DNA of 64,000 nt from Amphiplicatus sp046296195 (GCA_046296195.1 JBKBLR010000002.1:83869-147868), one strand, 5' to 3'. Positions 25,613 to 33,868 are shown, counted from the first letter of the stretch. Numbers and translations are program-made. Notes: generated from the sequence alone by a model not told the origin.

Positions 25613-27706
25613 ATGACAGAGCTTCGAAAAATCAAAGTGAACGGGCGCGAAGTCGAAGTTGCGCCGAACCTCACCCTTCTCCAGGCCTGCGAGGCGGCCG
25701 GGGAGGAAATCCCGCGCTTCTGCTACCATGAGCGGCTGTCGGTCGCCGGCAATTGCCGCATGTGCCTTATCGAAGTGAAAGGCGGCCCGCCCAAGCCCGT
25801 CGCCTCCTGCGCGCAGAACGTCCGCGACCTGCGCGCCGGCCCCAATGGCGAGCCGCCGGAGCTTTTCACCAACTCAGCCATGGTGAAGAAGGCGCGAGAA
25901 GGGGTGATGGAGTTTCTCCTCATCAATCATCCGCTCGATTGCCCGATCTGCGACCAGGGCGGGGAATGCGACCTTCAGGACCAGGCCGTCGCCTATGGCC
26001 GCGACGGCTCGCGCTACGAGGAAAACAAGCGCGCGGTCGAAGAAAAGCATATGGGTCCGCTCATCAAGACCGTGATGACGCGCTGCATCCAGTGCACGCG
26101 CTGCGTCCGCTTTGCGACCGAGATCGCCGGCGTCGACGATCTCGGCCTCGTCAATCGCGGCGAGAACGCCGAGATCACGACCTATCTTGAGAAGGCGGTC
26201 GAGAGCGAACTGACCGGCAATCTCATCGACGTCTGCCCGGTCGGCGCGCTGACCTCGCGCCCCTACGCCTTCAACGCGCGTCCCTGGGAATTGACCAAGA
26301 CCGAGACGATCGACGTCATGGACGCGGTCGGGTCGAACATCCGCGTCGACACGCGCGGGCGTGAAGTCTTGCGGATCCTTCCGCGGCTCAATGAGGCGGT
26401 GAATGAGGAATGGATCGCGGACAAGACGCGCTTTATCTGGGACGGTCTCAAGCGCCAGCGTCTCGACACGCCTTATGTGCGCGAGAACGGACGCCTGCGC
26501 CCGGCGCGCTGGGACGAAGCGTTTTCGGCGGTAGCGGCGAAGCTGTCGGCCGCGCCCGCGAACCGCATCGCCGCGATCGTCGGCGACCTCGTTCCCGCCG
26601 AAGCGATCAAGGCTCTCAAAGACCTGATGGCGGCGATCGGCTCTCCGCATACGGATTGCCGGCAGGACGGCGCCCCGCTGGGTCAGGTCGAAGGAGGGGG
26701 CGAACGAGCGTCTTATCTCTTCAATTCGGGCATCGCCGGAATCGAGCGCGCCGACCGGATCCTGCTCGTCGGGACCAATCCGCGCATCGAAGCGCCGATC
26801 ATCAATGCGCGCATCCGCAAAGCTTGGCTCGCCGATCTTGCTCTTAAGATCGGCGTCATCGGCGAGCGGGCGAAGCTCACCTATGATTATGACCATCTCG
26901 GCGCCGGCCCGGAAAGCCTCGGCAAGGGCGCGGCGTTCCTCAGCGGCGCGGCGCGTCCGCTGATCATCACCGGCATGGGCGCTCTCGCGCGCAAGGACGG
27001 CGCGGCCGTTCTCGCGGAGATTGCGGCGCTCGCGGCGAGCGTCGGCGTTGTGAAGGACGGCTGGAACGGCTTCAACATCCTTCATCTCGCGGCCGCGCGC
27101 GTCGCCGCGCTCGATCTGCGTTTCCTGCCGAAAGAGGGCGGGCGCGACTTCGCGGGCATCGTCGAGGGCGCGGAAAGCGGCGCCATCGACGTCGTCTACA
27201 ATCTCGGCTGTGACGAGTTCGATACGGCGCGGCTGAAGCGCGCCTTCGTCATCTATCAGGGCCACCATGGCGACGCCGGCGCACGGCACGCGGACGTGAT
27301 CTTCCCCGGCGCGGCCTATGTCGAACAGAGCGGCGTTTATGCGAACACCGAAGGACGCGCGCAGATGACAGCGCGCGCGCATTTCCCTTACGGCGAGGCG
27401 CGCGAGGACTGGGCGATCATCCGGGCGCTGTCTGAGCGGATCGGCAGGACGCTGCCCTATGACGACCTCTTCGCGCTGCGCCAGGCGATGATCGCCGACG
27501 CGCCGGCGCTGGGGCGTCTCGGCCAGGCGCCGAAGGACTTGCCGCTCGATCTTGCGAAAGTGGGAACGAGGGGCGCGCTCGGCGCTGAGCCTTTCCGATC
27601 GCCGGTGCGCGACTACTATCTCACCAACCCGATCGCGCGCGCCTCGAAGACGATGGCGGAATGTTCGGCTGTCCTTTCGGGCGCGTTCAAGGTCGCGGCG
27701 GAGTGA
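25613..27706 (+). CDS. nuoG: NADH-quinone oxidoreductase subunit G
   Basis: A 697-residue NuoG, the large iron-sulfur subunit of complex I. The N-terminal 2Fe-2S domain has the ligands in CEAAGEEIPRFCYHERLSVAGNCRMC and CAQNV, the His-ligated and first 4Fe-4S motifs lie in HPLDCPICDQGGECDLQDQ, and the second 4Fe-4S site is in TRCIQCTRCVRF with a later CPVGALTSRPY. The molybdopterin-fold remainder is normal in length. The ATG at 25613 begins MTELRKIKVNGREVEV. It is separated from nuoF by four unrelated genes, and no nuoH follows. Confidence 0.96.
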   Translation: MTELRKIKVNGREVEVAPNLTLLQACEAAGEEIPRFCYHERLSVAGNCRMCLIEVKGGPPKPVASCAQNVRDLRAGPNGEPPELFTNSAMVKKAREGVMEFLLINHPLDCPICDQGGECDLQDQAVAYGRDGSRYEENKRAVEEKHMGPLIKTVMTRCIQCTRCVRFATEIAGVDDLGLVNRGENAEITTYLEKAVESELTGNLIDVCPVGALTSRPYAFNARPWELTKTETIDVMDAVGSNIRVDTRGREVLRILPRLNEAVNEEWIADKTRFIWDGLKRQRLDTPYVRENGRLRPARWDEAFSAVAAKLSAAPANRIAAIVGDLVPAEAIKALKDLMAAIGSPHTDCRQDGAPLGQVEGGGERASYLFNSGIAGIERADRILLVGTNPRIEAPIINARIRKAWLADLALKIGVIGERAKLTYDYDHLGAGPESLGKGAAFLSGAARPLIITGMGALARKDGAAVLAEIAALAASVGVVKDGWNGFNILHLAAARVAALDLRFLPKEGGRDFAGIVEGAESGAIDVVYNLGCDEFDTARLKRAFVIYQGHHGDAGARHADVIFPGAAYVEQSGVYANTEGRAQMTARAHFPYGEAREDWAIIRALSERIGRTLPYDDLFALRQAMIADAPALGRLGQAPKDLPLDLAKVGTRGALGAEPFRSPVRDYYLTNPIARASKTMAECSAVLSGAFKVAAE

Positions 27707-27719
27707 GCGGGCATGCCGG

Positions 27720-28214
27720 ATGAAACCTCGCGCGCCGGCCGAAGATTCTGTCGTTGAGTCGATCCGGGCGAACATCGTCTTTGAGAAGATGATCGTCGCG
27801 GTGCTGACGGTCGCGGCGGTCTCCGGCGCAGCGCACTTGCTCGCGTCCGTCGCCGCAAGCGGTCTGAGCCCGAGCGCGATCGGATTGGCCTTGCTGTCGG
27901 CGGCGACCTTTACGCTTCTCTTCTTCTTCACCGCCTTCGCCGGCGCCGTCGCCGTCGGCGTGCCGCTGTTTCTTCAGCTCGAAAAGCGCAAGGTTCGAGC
28001 GGCCTGGCCCTATGCGGTCGCGGCGTTTCTCGTCAGCCTCGCGGTCCTTGCGGCGGCGGGCATGGCGCCCGGTTTTGAAGCGCCCTGGCGGGCGGCCTAT
28101 CTCGTTCCGGGCGTCGCCGCGGCGCTGCTATTCGCGCGCAAGATGCGGCCCTTCTGGCGCGCCGCCGAACGCGCCGAACAGGCGTCCGCAGCGGCGATCG
28201 TGCGGCTGCATTGA
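27720..28214 (+). CDS. Hypothetical four-helix membrane protein
   Basis: A 164-residue protein, not recognised. After a short charged N-terminus it shows four hydrophobic segments (FEKMIVAVLTVAAVSGAAHLL, IGLALLSAATFTLLFFFTAFAGAV, AWPYAVAAFLVSLAVLAAAG, YLVPGVAAALLFA) and a basic Arg-rich linker to a short amphipathic tail. It starts 13 bases after nuoG and its stop overlaps the next gene (TGATG), so it is probably transcribed with nuoG and the ELM1 gene. It is not a standard complex I subunit. Confidence 0.75.
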   Translation: MKPRAPAEDSVVESIRANIVFEKMIVAVLTVAAVSGAAHLLASVAASGLSPSAIGLALLSAATFTLLFFFTAFAGAVAVGVPLFLQLEKRKVRAAWPYAVAAFLVSLAVLAAAGMAPGFEAPWRAAYLVPGVAAALLFARKMRPFWRAAERAEQASAAAIVRLH

Positions 28215-29182
28215 TGAGCGCGAAGGGCGAGACGCCGCTCTGCTGGGCCGTCACTGACGGGCGCGCGGGCATCGAGGCGCAGGCGCTCGGCCTCGCCGAG
28301 GCGATCGCGCGCCGGACGCCGCTGCGGATCGAGGCAAAGCGCCTTCTGGTGCGCGCGCCTTGCCGCGCGCTGCCCGGCGAATTCTGGGGGGACCCTTTTG
28401 CTCTGCTCGATGAGCAAAGCGATCGCCTTACGCCGCCATGGCCCGATCTCTGGATCGGCTGCGGCCGGCTGTCGGTTCCGTTCTCACGGGCGGTGAAACG
28501 GGATTCGCGGGAGACCTTCGTCGTGCAGCTCCAGAATCCGCGTGTGTCGACCGGCGCCTTCGACCTTGTCATCCCGCCGGAGCATGACGGCCTTTCCGGC
28601 CCCAATGTCTTCCCGATCCTCGGATCGCCCAATCGACTCGATATCGGGAAACTGCGTGGCCCCGTCGTTCCGGGGCTAGCCCCGCTCGCCGTGCTCATCG
28701 GGGGTCCCAACAAAGTCTTCCGCTTCGACGAGACCGACGCCGCTTCCCTCGCTGACAAGCTCCTCGCCCTCTCGATGCCGCTTGATGTCACGCTGTCCCG
28801 GCGCACCCCGCGCCGCGCGGGCGATCTATTGCGAGAGAAGCTCGGCGATCACGCGGCGCGCTTCTTCGATCCGGCGCGAGGCGAGGGCGACAATCCCTAT
28901 CCGATGATGCTCGCGACCGCGCGCGCGATCCTCGTCACCGAAGACAGCGTCAACATGGCGGCGGAGGCTGCGTCCACCGGCAGGCCCGTTTACGTTCTGC
29001 CGCTGCAGCGCAAGCCTTTCCGCCGAGCGCGCAAGTTCGACGCCTTCCATGAAGGACTTCAGGCGCGAGGGGCCGCGCGGCGGTTTGAGGGCGCCATCGA
29101 CGGCTGGACCTACGCGCCCCTCGACGAGACGGGGCGCGCCGCGGATGAAGTCCTGCGCCGCTGGCGAGGCGGCGGGCGCTGA
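28214..29182 (+). CDS. Mitochondrial fission ELM1 family protein
   Basis: A 322-residue member of the ELM1 (DUF1022) family: CWAVTDGRAGIEAQALGLAEA, PDLWIGCGRLSVPFSR, VVQLQNPRVSTGAFDLVIPPEHD and a C-terminal LVTEDSVNMAAEAASTGRPVYVLPL. The fold resembles a nucleotide-sugar glycosyltransferase, with the last motif in the donor-site position. In plants the relative ELM1 recruits the dynamin DRP3 to mitochondria; the bacterial role is unsettled. The ATG at 28214 overlaps the previous stop; a TTG three bases earlier is also possible. Confidence 0.92.
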   Translation: MSAKGETPLCWAVTDGRAGIEAQALGLAEAIARRTPLRIEAKRLLVRAPCRALPGEFWGDPFALLDEQSDRLTPPWPDLWIGCGRLSVPFSRAVKRDSRETFVVQLQNPRVSTGAFDLVIPPEHDGLSGPNVFPILGSPNRLDIGKLRGPVVPGLAPLAVLIGGPNKVFRFDETDAASLADKLLALSMPLDVTLSRRTPRRAGDLLREKLGDHAARFFDPARGEGDNPYPMMLATARAILVTEDSVNMAAEAASTGRPVYVLPLQRKPFRRARKFDAFHEGLQARGAARRFEGAIDGWTYAPLDETGRAADEVLRRWRGGGR

Positions 29183-29239
29183 CATTTTCGTGTTCGATGA
29201 AGCGTTCTTCTTCCGCGTCCGGCCGGCTTCGCGCCGGGC
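29183..29239 (+). terminator. Hairpin after the ELM1 gene
   Basis: About 35-60 bases after the ELM1 stop, CCGGCCGGC and GCCGGGCCGG can form a strong stem around TTCGC (about 29219-29242). It is followed only by CTTCACTCT, so it is an imperfect terminator candidate for the nuoG-ELM1 transcript. Confidence 0.35.
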
Positions 29240-29269
29240 CGGCTTCACTCTACATTTGTCACATAAGAC

Positions 29270-29412
29270 AACGGAGTGAGGGAACCTCGACGACCCGCCC
29301 GGCGCGCCCCCTCGCCGGGACCCGCATTCCGCGAGTGTTCGAGCAAATGTGAGCCCTCTGATCTTGCTCGACAACTAGGCCGGGCCCTTCCCCCAAAGGG
29401 TCCGGCCTTTTC
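29270..29412 (+). ncRNA. Candidate three-hairpin small RNA ending in a terminator
   Basis: This part of the 345-base gap between ELM1 and dps has no plausible protein but has ordered structure on the plus strand. Hairpin 1 is CCCGGCG/CGCCGGG (29298-29319) with the C-rich loop CGCCCCCT. Hairpin 2 is TCGAGCAA/TTGCTCGA (29339-29371). Hairpin 3 is a 13-base-pair terminator stem with T-run (29377-29411). C-rich loops that can pair with ribosome-binding sites are known in several alphaproteobacterial sRNAs. The 5' end and promoter are not clear (start given approximately). The structure is seen; the existence of an RNA is inferred. Confidence 0.4.
29377..29412 (+). terminator. Strong rho-independent terminator
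   Basis: A 13-base-pair stem (29377-29389 with 29396-29408, one G-T pair), a CCCCCA loop and TTTT overlapping the stem end. The T-run is only on the plus strand, so it ends plus-strand transcription 195 bases after ELM1, consistent with a separate short transcript in between. Confidence 0.8.
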
Positions 29413-29486
29413 TCAAGGGCTCGTTCCGAAAAGTGCGAAGCCGTTTGCGGATGAAAACTCGCGTCGAACGAATCCTTAAGATCAGA

Positions 29487-29510
29487 TTCTCCGACACGCA
29501 TTTCGGAGAA
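29487..29510 (-). terminator. Weak terminator-like hairpin after dps
   Basis: A perfect 8-base-pair stem TTCTCCGA/TCGGAGAA with an 8-base loop lies 17 bases beyond the dps stop on the minus strand. The following minus-strand sequence TCTGATCTT is only moderately T-rich. Confidence 0.4.
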
Positions 29511-29527
29511 CGGGGTTCGGGCGGCGC

Positions 29528-30001
29528 CTACTCCGTCAGCGCGCGCAGCATCCAGGCGGTCTTTTCATGACTCTGGATGCGCTGTGTCAGCAGATCTTCG
29601 CTGGCCGCGTCATCGACGTCATCCGCGACATCGAGCGCCTTGCGGGCGCGGCGGATGAGCGCTTCATGGCCCGCGAGAAGGTTCTTCACCATCTCGGCTG
29701 CGGGGGGCGGCGATGCTTCCGCGCTCTCGATCGACGCCATATCCGAGAAGGCCTTGCCGCTCGCCGGCGCAAATTCCCCGAGCGCGCGCACGCGCTCGGC
29801 GATCGTGTCGAGCGCTGCCCACATCTCGCGATATTGGCCTTCGAACATCGTGTGCAGCGTCACGAAATGCGGGCCGGTCACGTTCCAGTGATAGGCGTGG
29901 GTCTTCTGGTAAAGGACATAGGTGTCCGCGAGGACGCCGTTGAGCGCTGCGGCGACCGCCTTGCGGGCGTTGTCGTCAAGGCCGGTGTTGACGGTGGTCA
30001 T
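29528..30001 (-). CDS. dps: DNA starvation/stationary-phase protection protein Dps
   Basis: A 157-residue ferritin-like Dps, which binds DNA and oxidises Fe(II) with peroxide inside a 12-subunit shell. The ferroxidase-site residues are in YQKTHAYHWNVTGPHF (two His) and HTMFEGQYREMWAALDTIAERVRALG (Asp/Glu), exactly spaced as in the family. The N-terminus is short and lacks a long Lys-rich tail. It is transcribed alone; the 97 bases upstream contain an inverted repeat TATCG-N7-CGATA. Confidence 0.95.
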   Translation of the reverse strand: MTTVNTGLDDNARKAVAAALNGVLADTYVLYQKTHAYHWNVTGPHFVTLHTMFEGQYREMWAALDTIAERVRALGEFAPASGKAFSDMASIESAEASPPPAAEMVKNLLAGHEALIRRARKALDVADDVDDAASEDLLTQRIQSHEKTAWMLRALTE

Positions 30002-30079
30002 GGCGGAAATCCTCTTCTGCTGCGACCATCAGATAGGCGCCGGACTCGCCCCCATCAACTTGATAATTCAGATCGTCGC

Positions 30080-30096
30080 TATCGGCGAAGGCGATA
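30080..30096. promoter_or_regulatory. Inverted repeat TATCG-N7-CGATA upstream of dps
   Basis: A 5-base inverted repeat with a 7-base spacer lies 79 bases upstream of the dps start, just beyond the stop of the aminotransferase gene on the same strand. It could bind an oxidative-stress regulator, but it matches OxyR consensus only loosely and could be chance. Confidence 0.25.
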
Positions 30097-30098
30097 AA

Positions 30099-31310
30099 TC
30101 AGTCCGTGAGCCCTGCGCAGAAGCGCTGGATCCGCCGGCAGGCTTCCTCCAGCTCCGACATCGCCGCGGCGTAGGAGATACGGAAATGCGGGGAAAGCCC
30201 GAAGGCGGCGCCGAAGACGACCGCGACGCCCTCCGCCTCAAGAAGTGCGCCGGCGAAATCCTCGTCGTTTTCTATGCGGCGGCCCTCGCGCGTCTTCTTG
30301 CCGATGACGCCCGCGCAGGAGGGATAAACGTAGAAGGCGCCTTCCGGCGTCTGGCAGGAAAGACCCGGCGCTGCGTTCAGCATGGCGACGACGCGGTCGC
30401 GCCGTGCGGCGAAAGCGGCGTTGCGCTCGCAGAGAAAGGAATGATCGCCATTGAGGGCCGCGACCGCCGCCCATTGGCTGATGGAGGTGGGGTTCGTCGT
30501 CGATTGCGACATCATTTTCGCCATGGCGGCGATCAAAGGCTGCGGCCCGCCGGCATAGCCGATGCGCCAGCCGGTCATCGCATAGGCCTTCGAGGCGCCG
30601 TTGACCGTCAGCGTGCGATCGAACAGCGCCGGCTCGACTTCGGCGAGCGTCGAAAAACGCCGGCCGTCATAGAGAATGTGCTCATAGATATCGTCGGTCA
30701 TCGCCATCACCTGCGGATGCCGCAGGAGAACCTCGGCGAGCGCCTTGAGCCCGGCGCGGTCATAGGCGGCGCCGCTCGGGTTGGACGGCGAATTGAGGAT
30801 CACCCATTTCGTGCGCGGCGTGATGGCGGCGTCGAGCGCCTCCGGACGCATCCGGAAGCCGTCCTCCTCGGTCGCCTTCACGATGACAGGGACGCCGCCC
30901 GCAAGCCGCACCATGTCGGGATAGGACACCCAGTAAGGCGCGGGGATGACGACCTCATCGCCGGCGTTCACGCTCGCCATCAGCGCATTGTAGATGACGG
31001 CCTTGCCGCCCGGCGCGACGGAAATCTCGCTCGACTTGTAGGAAAGAGTGTTGTCGCGCCGGAACTTCGCGGCGACGGCGTCCTTGAGCTCGGGGATGCC
31101 GTCGACGGCGGTGTATTTCGTTTCGCCGCGGCGGATAGCGGCGATCGCGGCCTCTTTCACAGGGTCCGGCGTGTCGAAATCAGGCTCGCCCGCCGACAGG
31201 CTGATGACGTCGCGCCCTTTTGCTTTCAACTCGCGCGCCAGCTGGGTGACGGCGAGCGTCGGCGAGGGCGCGATGCGGTCGAGGGCGTCGGACTGGCGGA
31301 ACGGCGTCAT
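30099..31310 (-). CDS. Aspartate aminotransferase family PLP enzyme (class I/II)
   Basis: A 403-residue fold-type-I aminotransferase of the subgroup Ib (AspB/AatA-like) that interconverts aspartate and oxaloacetate with 2-oxoglutarate, and often other substrates. It begins IAPSPTLAVTQLARELKAKG, followed by SLSAGEPDFDTP. The PLP Lys lies in NGASKAYAMTGWRIGY (about residue 240), preceded by the NSPSNPSGAAY and DDIYEHILYDG blocks, with a C-terminal FRISYAAA motif (carboxylate-binding Arg). The start at 31310 is chosen because sequence before it is non-conserved and lies over the divergent gene. Confidence 0.94.
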   Translation of the reverse strand: MTPFRQSDALDRIAPSPTLAVTQLARELKAKGRDVISLSAGEPDFDTPDPVKEAAIAAIRRGETKYTAVDGIPELKDAVAAKFRRDNTLSYKSSEISVAPGGKAVIYNALMASVNAGDEVVIPAPYWVSYPDMVRLAGGVPVIVKATEEDGFRMRPEALDAAITPRTKWVILNSPSNPSGAAYDRAGLKALAEVLLRHPQVMAMTDDIYEHILYDGRRFSTLAEVEPALFDRTLTVNGASKAYAMTGWRIGYAGGPQPLIAAMAKMMSQSTTNPTSISQWAAVAALNGDHSFLCERNAAFAARRDRVVAMLNAAPGLSCQTPEGAFYVYPSCAGVIGKKTREGRRIENDEDFAGALLEAEGVAVVFGAAFGLSPHFRISYAAAMSELEEACRRIQRFCAGLTD

Positions 31311-31436
31311 TTGAAGCGCTTTCAAGGGGCGAGCGTAGATAGCGGCGGACGCCCGTTCCGCCAACACTGCGGGCCTCGCTTGATGCCGCCCCGCGCCCGC
31401 CTGTAGCGTTCGACCGCTCCTTAAAGGACGGAACGA

Positions 31437-32645
31437 ATGGGCGTGCTCAAAGGTCTCCGCGTCGTTGAGTTCGAAGCTTTGGGGCCCGGCCCCTTCTGCG
31501 GCATGCTGCTCGCCGACCTCGGCGCCGATGTCATTCTGATCGGCCGCGCCGGCGGCGCCGCGACGGGCGCTGTTTTCAATCGCGGGAAGCGGATCATTTC
31601 CCTCGACCTCAAGAATCCAAAGCACGTCGCCGCGGGGGGTGGGTGGGACACGACCATCCTACCGACCGGTCCGCCGCGCGGCGGACCGCCCCCCCGCCCC
31701 GGGGCCATTGGGGAGGTCCGCGGGTACGCCGCCGGGGCCGGGCGCGGGCGCGGGGCCGGCCCCGGGCCCGCGGATGCGACCATCGAAGGCCTGCGCCCCG
31801 GGGTCATGGAGCGCCTGGGGCTCGGTCCTGAAGTGCTGATGGCCGCCAATCCACGCCTCGTTTACGGACGCATCACCGGCTGGGGGCAGACCGGGCCGCT
31901 CGCCCCTATCGCCGGCCATGACCTCAATTATGTGAGCCTTGCGGGCGCCGCCTGGTATGCAGGGCAGGCGGGCGCTGCGCCGGCCCCGCCGCCGACGATT
32001 GCGGGAGACATCGGCGGCGGCGCGCTTTATCTCGCAATCGGCATCCTGTCGGGCGTCCTGCGGGCGCGGGAAACCGGCAAGGGCGCTGTCGTCGATGCGG
32101 CGATCGTCGATGGCGCGGCGCACATGCTGGGGCTTCTCATGAGCCTTCGCGCCGCCGGCGGCTATCCGGACGAACGCGGACGCTCGATGCTCGACGGCGC
32201 CGATTTCTATGACGTCTATCAGTGTGCGGACGGAAAGTGGATCTCGATCGGGCCGCTGGAGCCGAAGTTTTACGCGCTGCTCATCGAGAAGCTGGACCTT
32301 GCGGGAGATGCGCGCTTTGCAAGCCAGTTCGACGCCTCGCAGTGGCCGGCGCGCAAGAGGCGGCTCGCCGATCTCTTCGCCGCCCAGCCGAGCGCGCATT
32401 GGCGGGCTCTGCTCGAAGGAACCGATGTCTGCTTCGCGCCGGTCCTTTCGCCGATCGAAGCGCGCGAGCATCCGCACATGAAGGCGCGCGCCGTCTGGCG
32501 CGAGGCAGGCGGCGCGCTTCAGGCCGCCGCAGCGCCCCGCTTCGACGGCGAAATCCCGGCCGATCCGCGGCCCGCTGACGCGAGCGAGGCGGCCGCCGAG
32601 GCGATCTTGAAGGAAGCGGGCCTGACGCGCGGGGATCTCGGCTGA
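31437..32645 (+). CDS. CaiB/BaiF CoA-transferase family protein (alpha-methylacyl-CoA racemase-like), with anomalous internal segment
   Basis: A 402-residue reading frame with clear CaiB/BaiF features: GLRVVEFEALGPGPFCGMLLADLGADVILI at the N-terminus, TIEGLRPGVMERLGLGPEVL (catalytic-Asp region), NPRLVYGRITGWGQTGPLA and LNYVSLAGA. Family members convert (2R)/(2S)-methylacyl-CoA or transfer CoA. Between about residues 66 and 112 the expected helical segment is replaced by a Gly/Pro/Arg low-complexity run encoded by nearly pure G+C (31633-31775), including a perfect 20-base palindrome. This may be an insertion, mutation or assembly error, so functionality is uncertain. The gene is divergent from the aminotransferase. 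Confidence 0.8.
   Translation: MGVLKGLRVVEFEALGPGPFCGMLLADLGADVILIGRAGGAATGAVFNRGKRIISLDLKNPKHVAAGGGWDTTILPTGPPRGGPPPRPGAIGEVRGYAAGAGRGRGAGPGPADATIEGLRPGVMERLGLGPEVLMAANPRLVYGRITGWGQTGPLAPIAGHDLNYVSLAGAAWYAGQAGAAPAPPPTIAGDIGGGALYLAIGILSGVLRARETGKGAVVDAAIVDGAAHMLGLLMSLRAAGGYPDERGRSMLDGADFYDVYQCADGKWISIGPLEPKFYALLIEKLDLAGDARFASQFDASQWPARKRRLADLFAAQPSAHWRALLEGTDVCFAPVLSPIEAREHPHMKARAVWREAGGALQAAAAPRFDGEIPADPRPADASEAAAEAILKEAGLTRGDLG
31669..31688. repeat. Perfect 20-base GC palindrome inside the CoA-transferase gene
   Basis: GGTCCGCCGC is followed directly by its reverse complement GCGGCGGACC, in the middle of the G+C-only stretch that interrupts the otherwise conserved coding sequence. Confidence 0.8.
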
Positions 32646-32714
32646 ATTCGCCGACGCCCATCTCGATCCGGCGGCGGTGAAGGACTTGTGATGTGAGCCC
32701 CTTGGCTCCCACGT

Positions 32715-33611
32715 TTATTCAGAGAGTCCTGCGGTTAAATACTTCATCGTTTCGGGTTTGGCGAGCGCGCCGAGCGCGGAGCCATCAACAAGCTCAAGCG
32801 CTCGGCGCGCGGACGCCGGTGTTCGTCCGTTCAAGGCCGAATGCGGCCTGAGATTGTTGTAGTCATACCTCCAGAGAGAAAGTCTTCGCCGAGCGTCAGC
32901 GAGGCTCGTAAATACTTCCTCATTGAGCAGCTCGTCGCGTAATCGGCCATTGAACGCCTCGATGAAGGCGTTCTGCGTTGGCTTTCCCGGCGCGATGTAG
33001 TGCCAGGCGACGCCGCTGTCGTTCTGCCATTCGAGGATAGCTCTGCTGGTCAGCTCGGTTCCGTTGTCGCTGACAATGGTCTTTGGCTTTCCATAGAGGC
33101 GGATGATCGCGTCCAACTCCCGCGCGACGCGCGCGCCCGAGATCGACGTGTCGGCGATGAGGCCGATGCATTCGCGCGTGCAGTCGTCAATGACACCGAG
33201 CATGCGGAACCGACGGGCTTCGCCGAATACATCCGAGACAAAATCGAGCGACCAGCGTTCGTTGGGCCTCGTCGGCGTATCAAGGGGCCGCCTCGTTCCC
33301 GTCGCCCGCTTGCGGCCGCGCCGCCGCTTCACGGCGAGGCCTTCTTCCTTGTAGAGCCGCCGCAGCTTTTTGTGGTTCATGGTGACGCCTTCCCGTTCGA
33401 GCATCAGGCCGATCCGCCGATAACCAAATCGCCGCCGTTCCGAGGCGATGGCGCGCATGCGCTGTCTGATCCCGGGACAGTCGGGCTCGCGCTCACGGCG
33501 CACGGTCTTCGGATCGACGCTGACCAGCCGGCAGGCGCGTCTTTGGGAGATCGAGTGCTTCTCGATCGCCCTCAGCGCCGCATCGCGCTTCGCCTGGGGC
33601 GTCGTCAGCTC
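32715..33611 (-). CDS. IS3 transposase OrfB (integrase core)
   Basis: This is the catalytic half of the IS3 transposase, produced as an OrfAB fusion of about 384 residues after a -1 frameshift. It contains the HTH_21 region (RAIEKHSISQRRACRLVSVD and RRFGYRRIGLML) and the DDE retroviral-integrase fold with Asp in WSLDFVSD, Asp in DNGTEL and Glu in EAFNGRLRDELL. All three catalytic residues are present and no frame break is seen, so the element may be active. The frame is open upstream, but only the part after the slip site at 33611-33617 is conserved. Confidence 0.9.
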   Translation of the reverse strand, partial: ELTTPQAKRDAALRAIEKHSISQRRACRLVSVDPKTVRREREPDCPGIRQRMRAIASERRRFGYRRIGLMLEREGVTMNHKKLRRLYKEEGLAVKRRRGRKRATGTRRPLDTPTRPNERWSLDFVSDVFGEARRFRMLGVIDDCTRECIGLIADTSISGARVARELDAIIRLYGKPKTIVSDNGTELTSRAILEWQNDSGVAWHYIAPGKPTQNAFIEAFNGRLRDELLNEEVFTSLADARRRLSLWRYDYNNLRPHSALNGRTPASARRALELVDGSALGALAKPETMKYLTAGLSE

Positions 33612-33868
33612 TTTCCCAAGAGGTCTTTCAGGACGACGATGTCCAGCATGGAATCTGCCAAAAGCCGCTTCAGACGGGCGTTCTCCGTCTCCAGGGTCTT
33701 CAGCTTGCGGGCGTCCGACACGTCCATCCCGCCAAATTTGGACTTCCACTTGTAAAACGTCGCGGGGCTGATCCCGTGCTTGCGGCACGTTTCCATGGTC
33801 CCCATCCCGCGTTCCTGTTCAGCCAGGATTGCGATGATCTGTTCCTCGGTAAATCTCGACTTCCTCAT
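33605..33868 (-). CDS. IS3 transposase OrfA (helix-turn-helix)
   Basis: An 87-residue protein, MRKSRFTEEQIIAILAEQE, with the HTH segment ETCRKHGISPATFYKWKSKFGG and a leucine-zipper-like C-terminus (LKTLETENARLKRLLADSMLDI) used for multimerisation. The start at 33868 follows GGAGACGG; the longer open frame to 33982 runs out of the element into flanking DNA. OrfA alone usually acts as a regulator and, fused to OrfB, as the end-binding part of the transposase. Confidence 0.9.
   Translation of the reverse strand: MRKSRFTEEQIIAILAEQERGMGTMETCRKHGISPATFYKWKSKFGGMDVSDARKLKTLETENARLKRLLADSMLDIVVLKDLLGKS
33611..33617 (-). promoter_or_regulatory. Programmed -1 frameshift heptamer GGGAAAG in the IS3 element
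   Basis: Read on the minus strand, G-GGA-AAG lies two codons before the OrfA stop. Slipping back one base changes GGA-AAG-AGC-TGA to a frame reading GGG-AAA-GAG-CTG, which continues directly into conserved OrfB sequence (KELTTPQAKRD). This X-XXY-YYZ layout is the standard IS3 fusion device. Confidence 0.75.

Noticed and set aside
32646..32691. A 15-codon frame after the CoA-transferase stop (ADAHLDPAAVKDL then stop) as a truncated gene end
   Set aside because: Too short to recognise and without a start. It may be a remnant cut by the IS3 event but cannot be supported.
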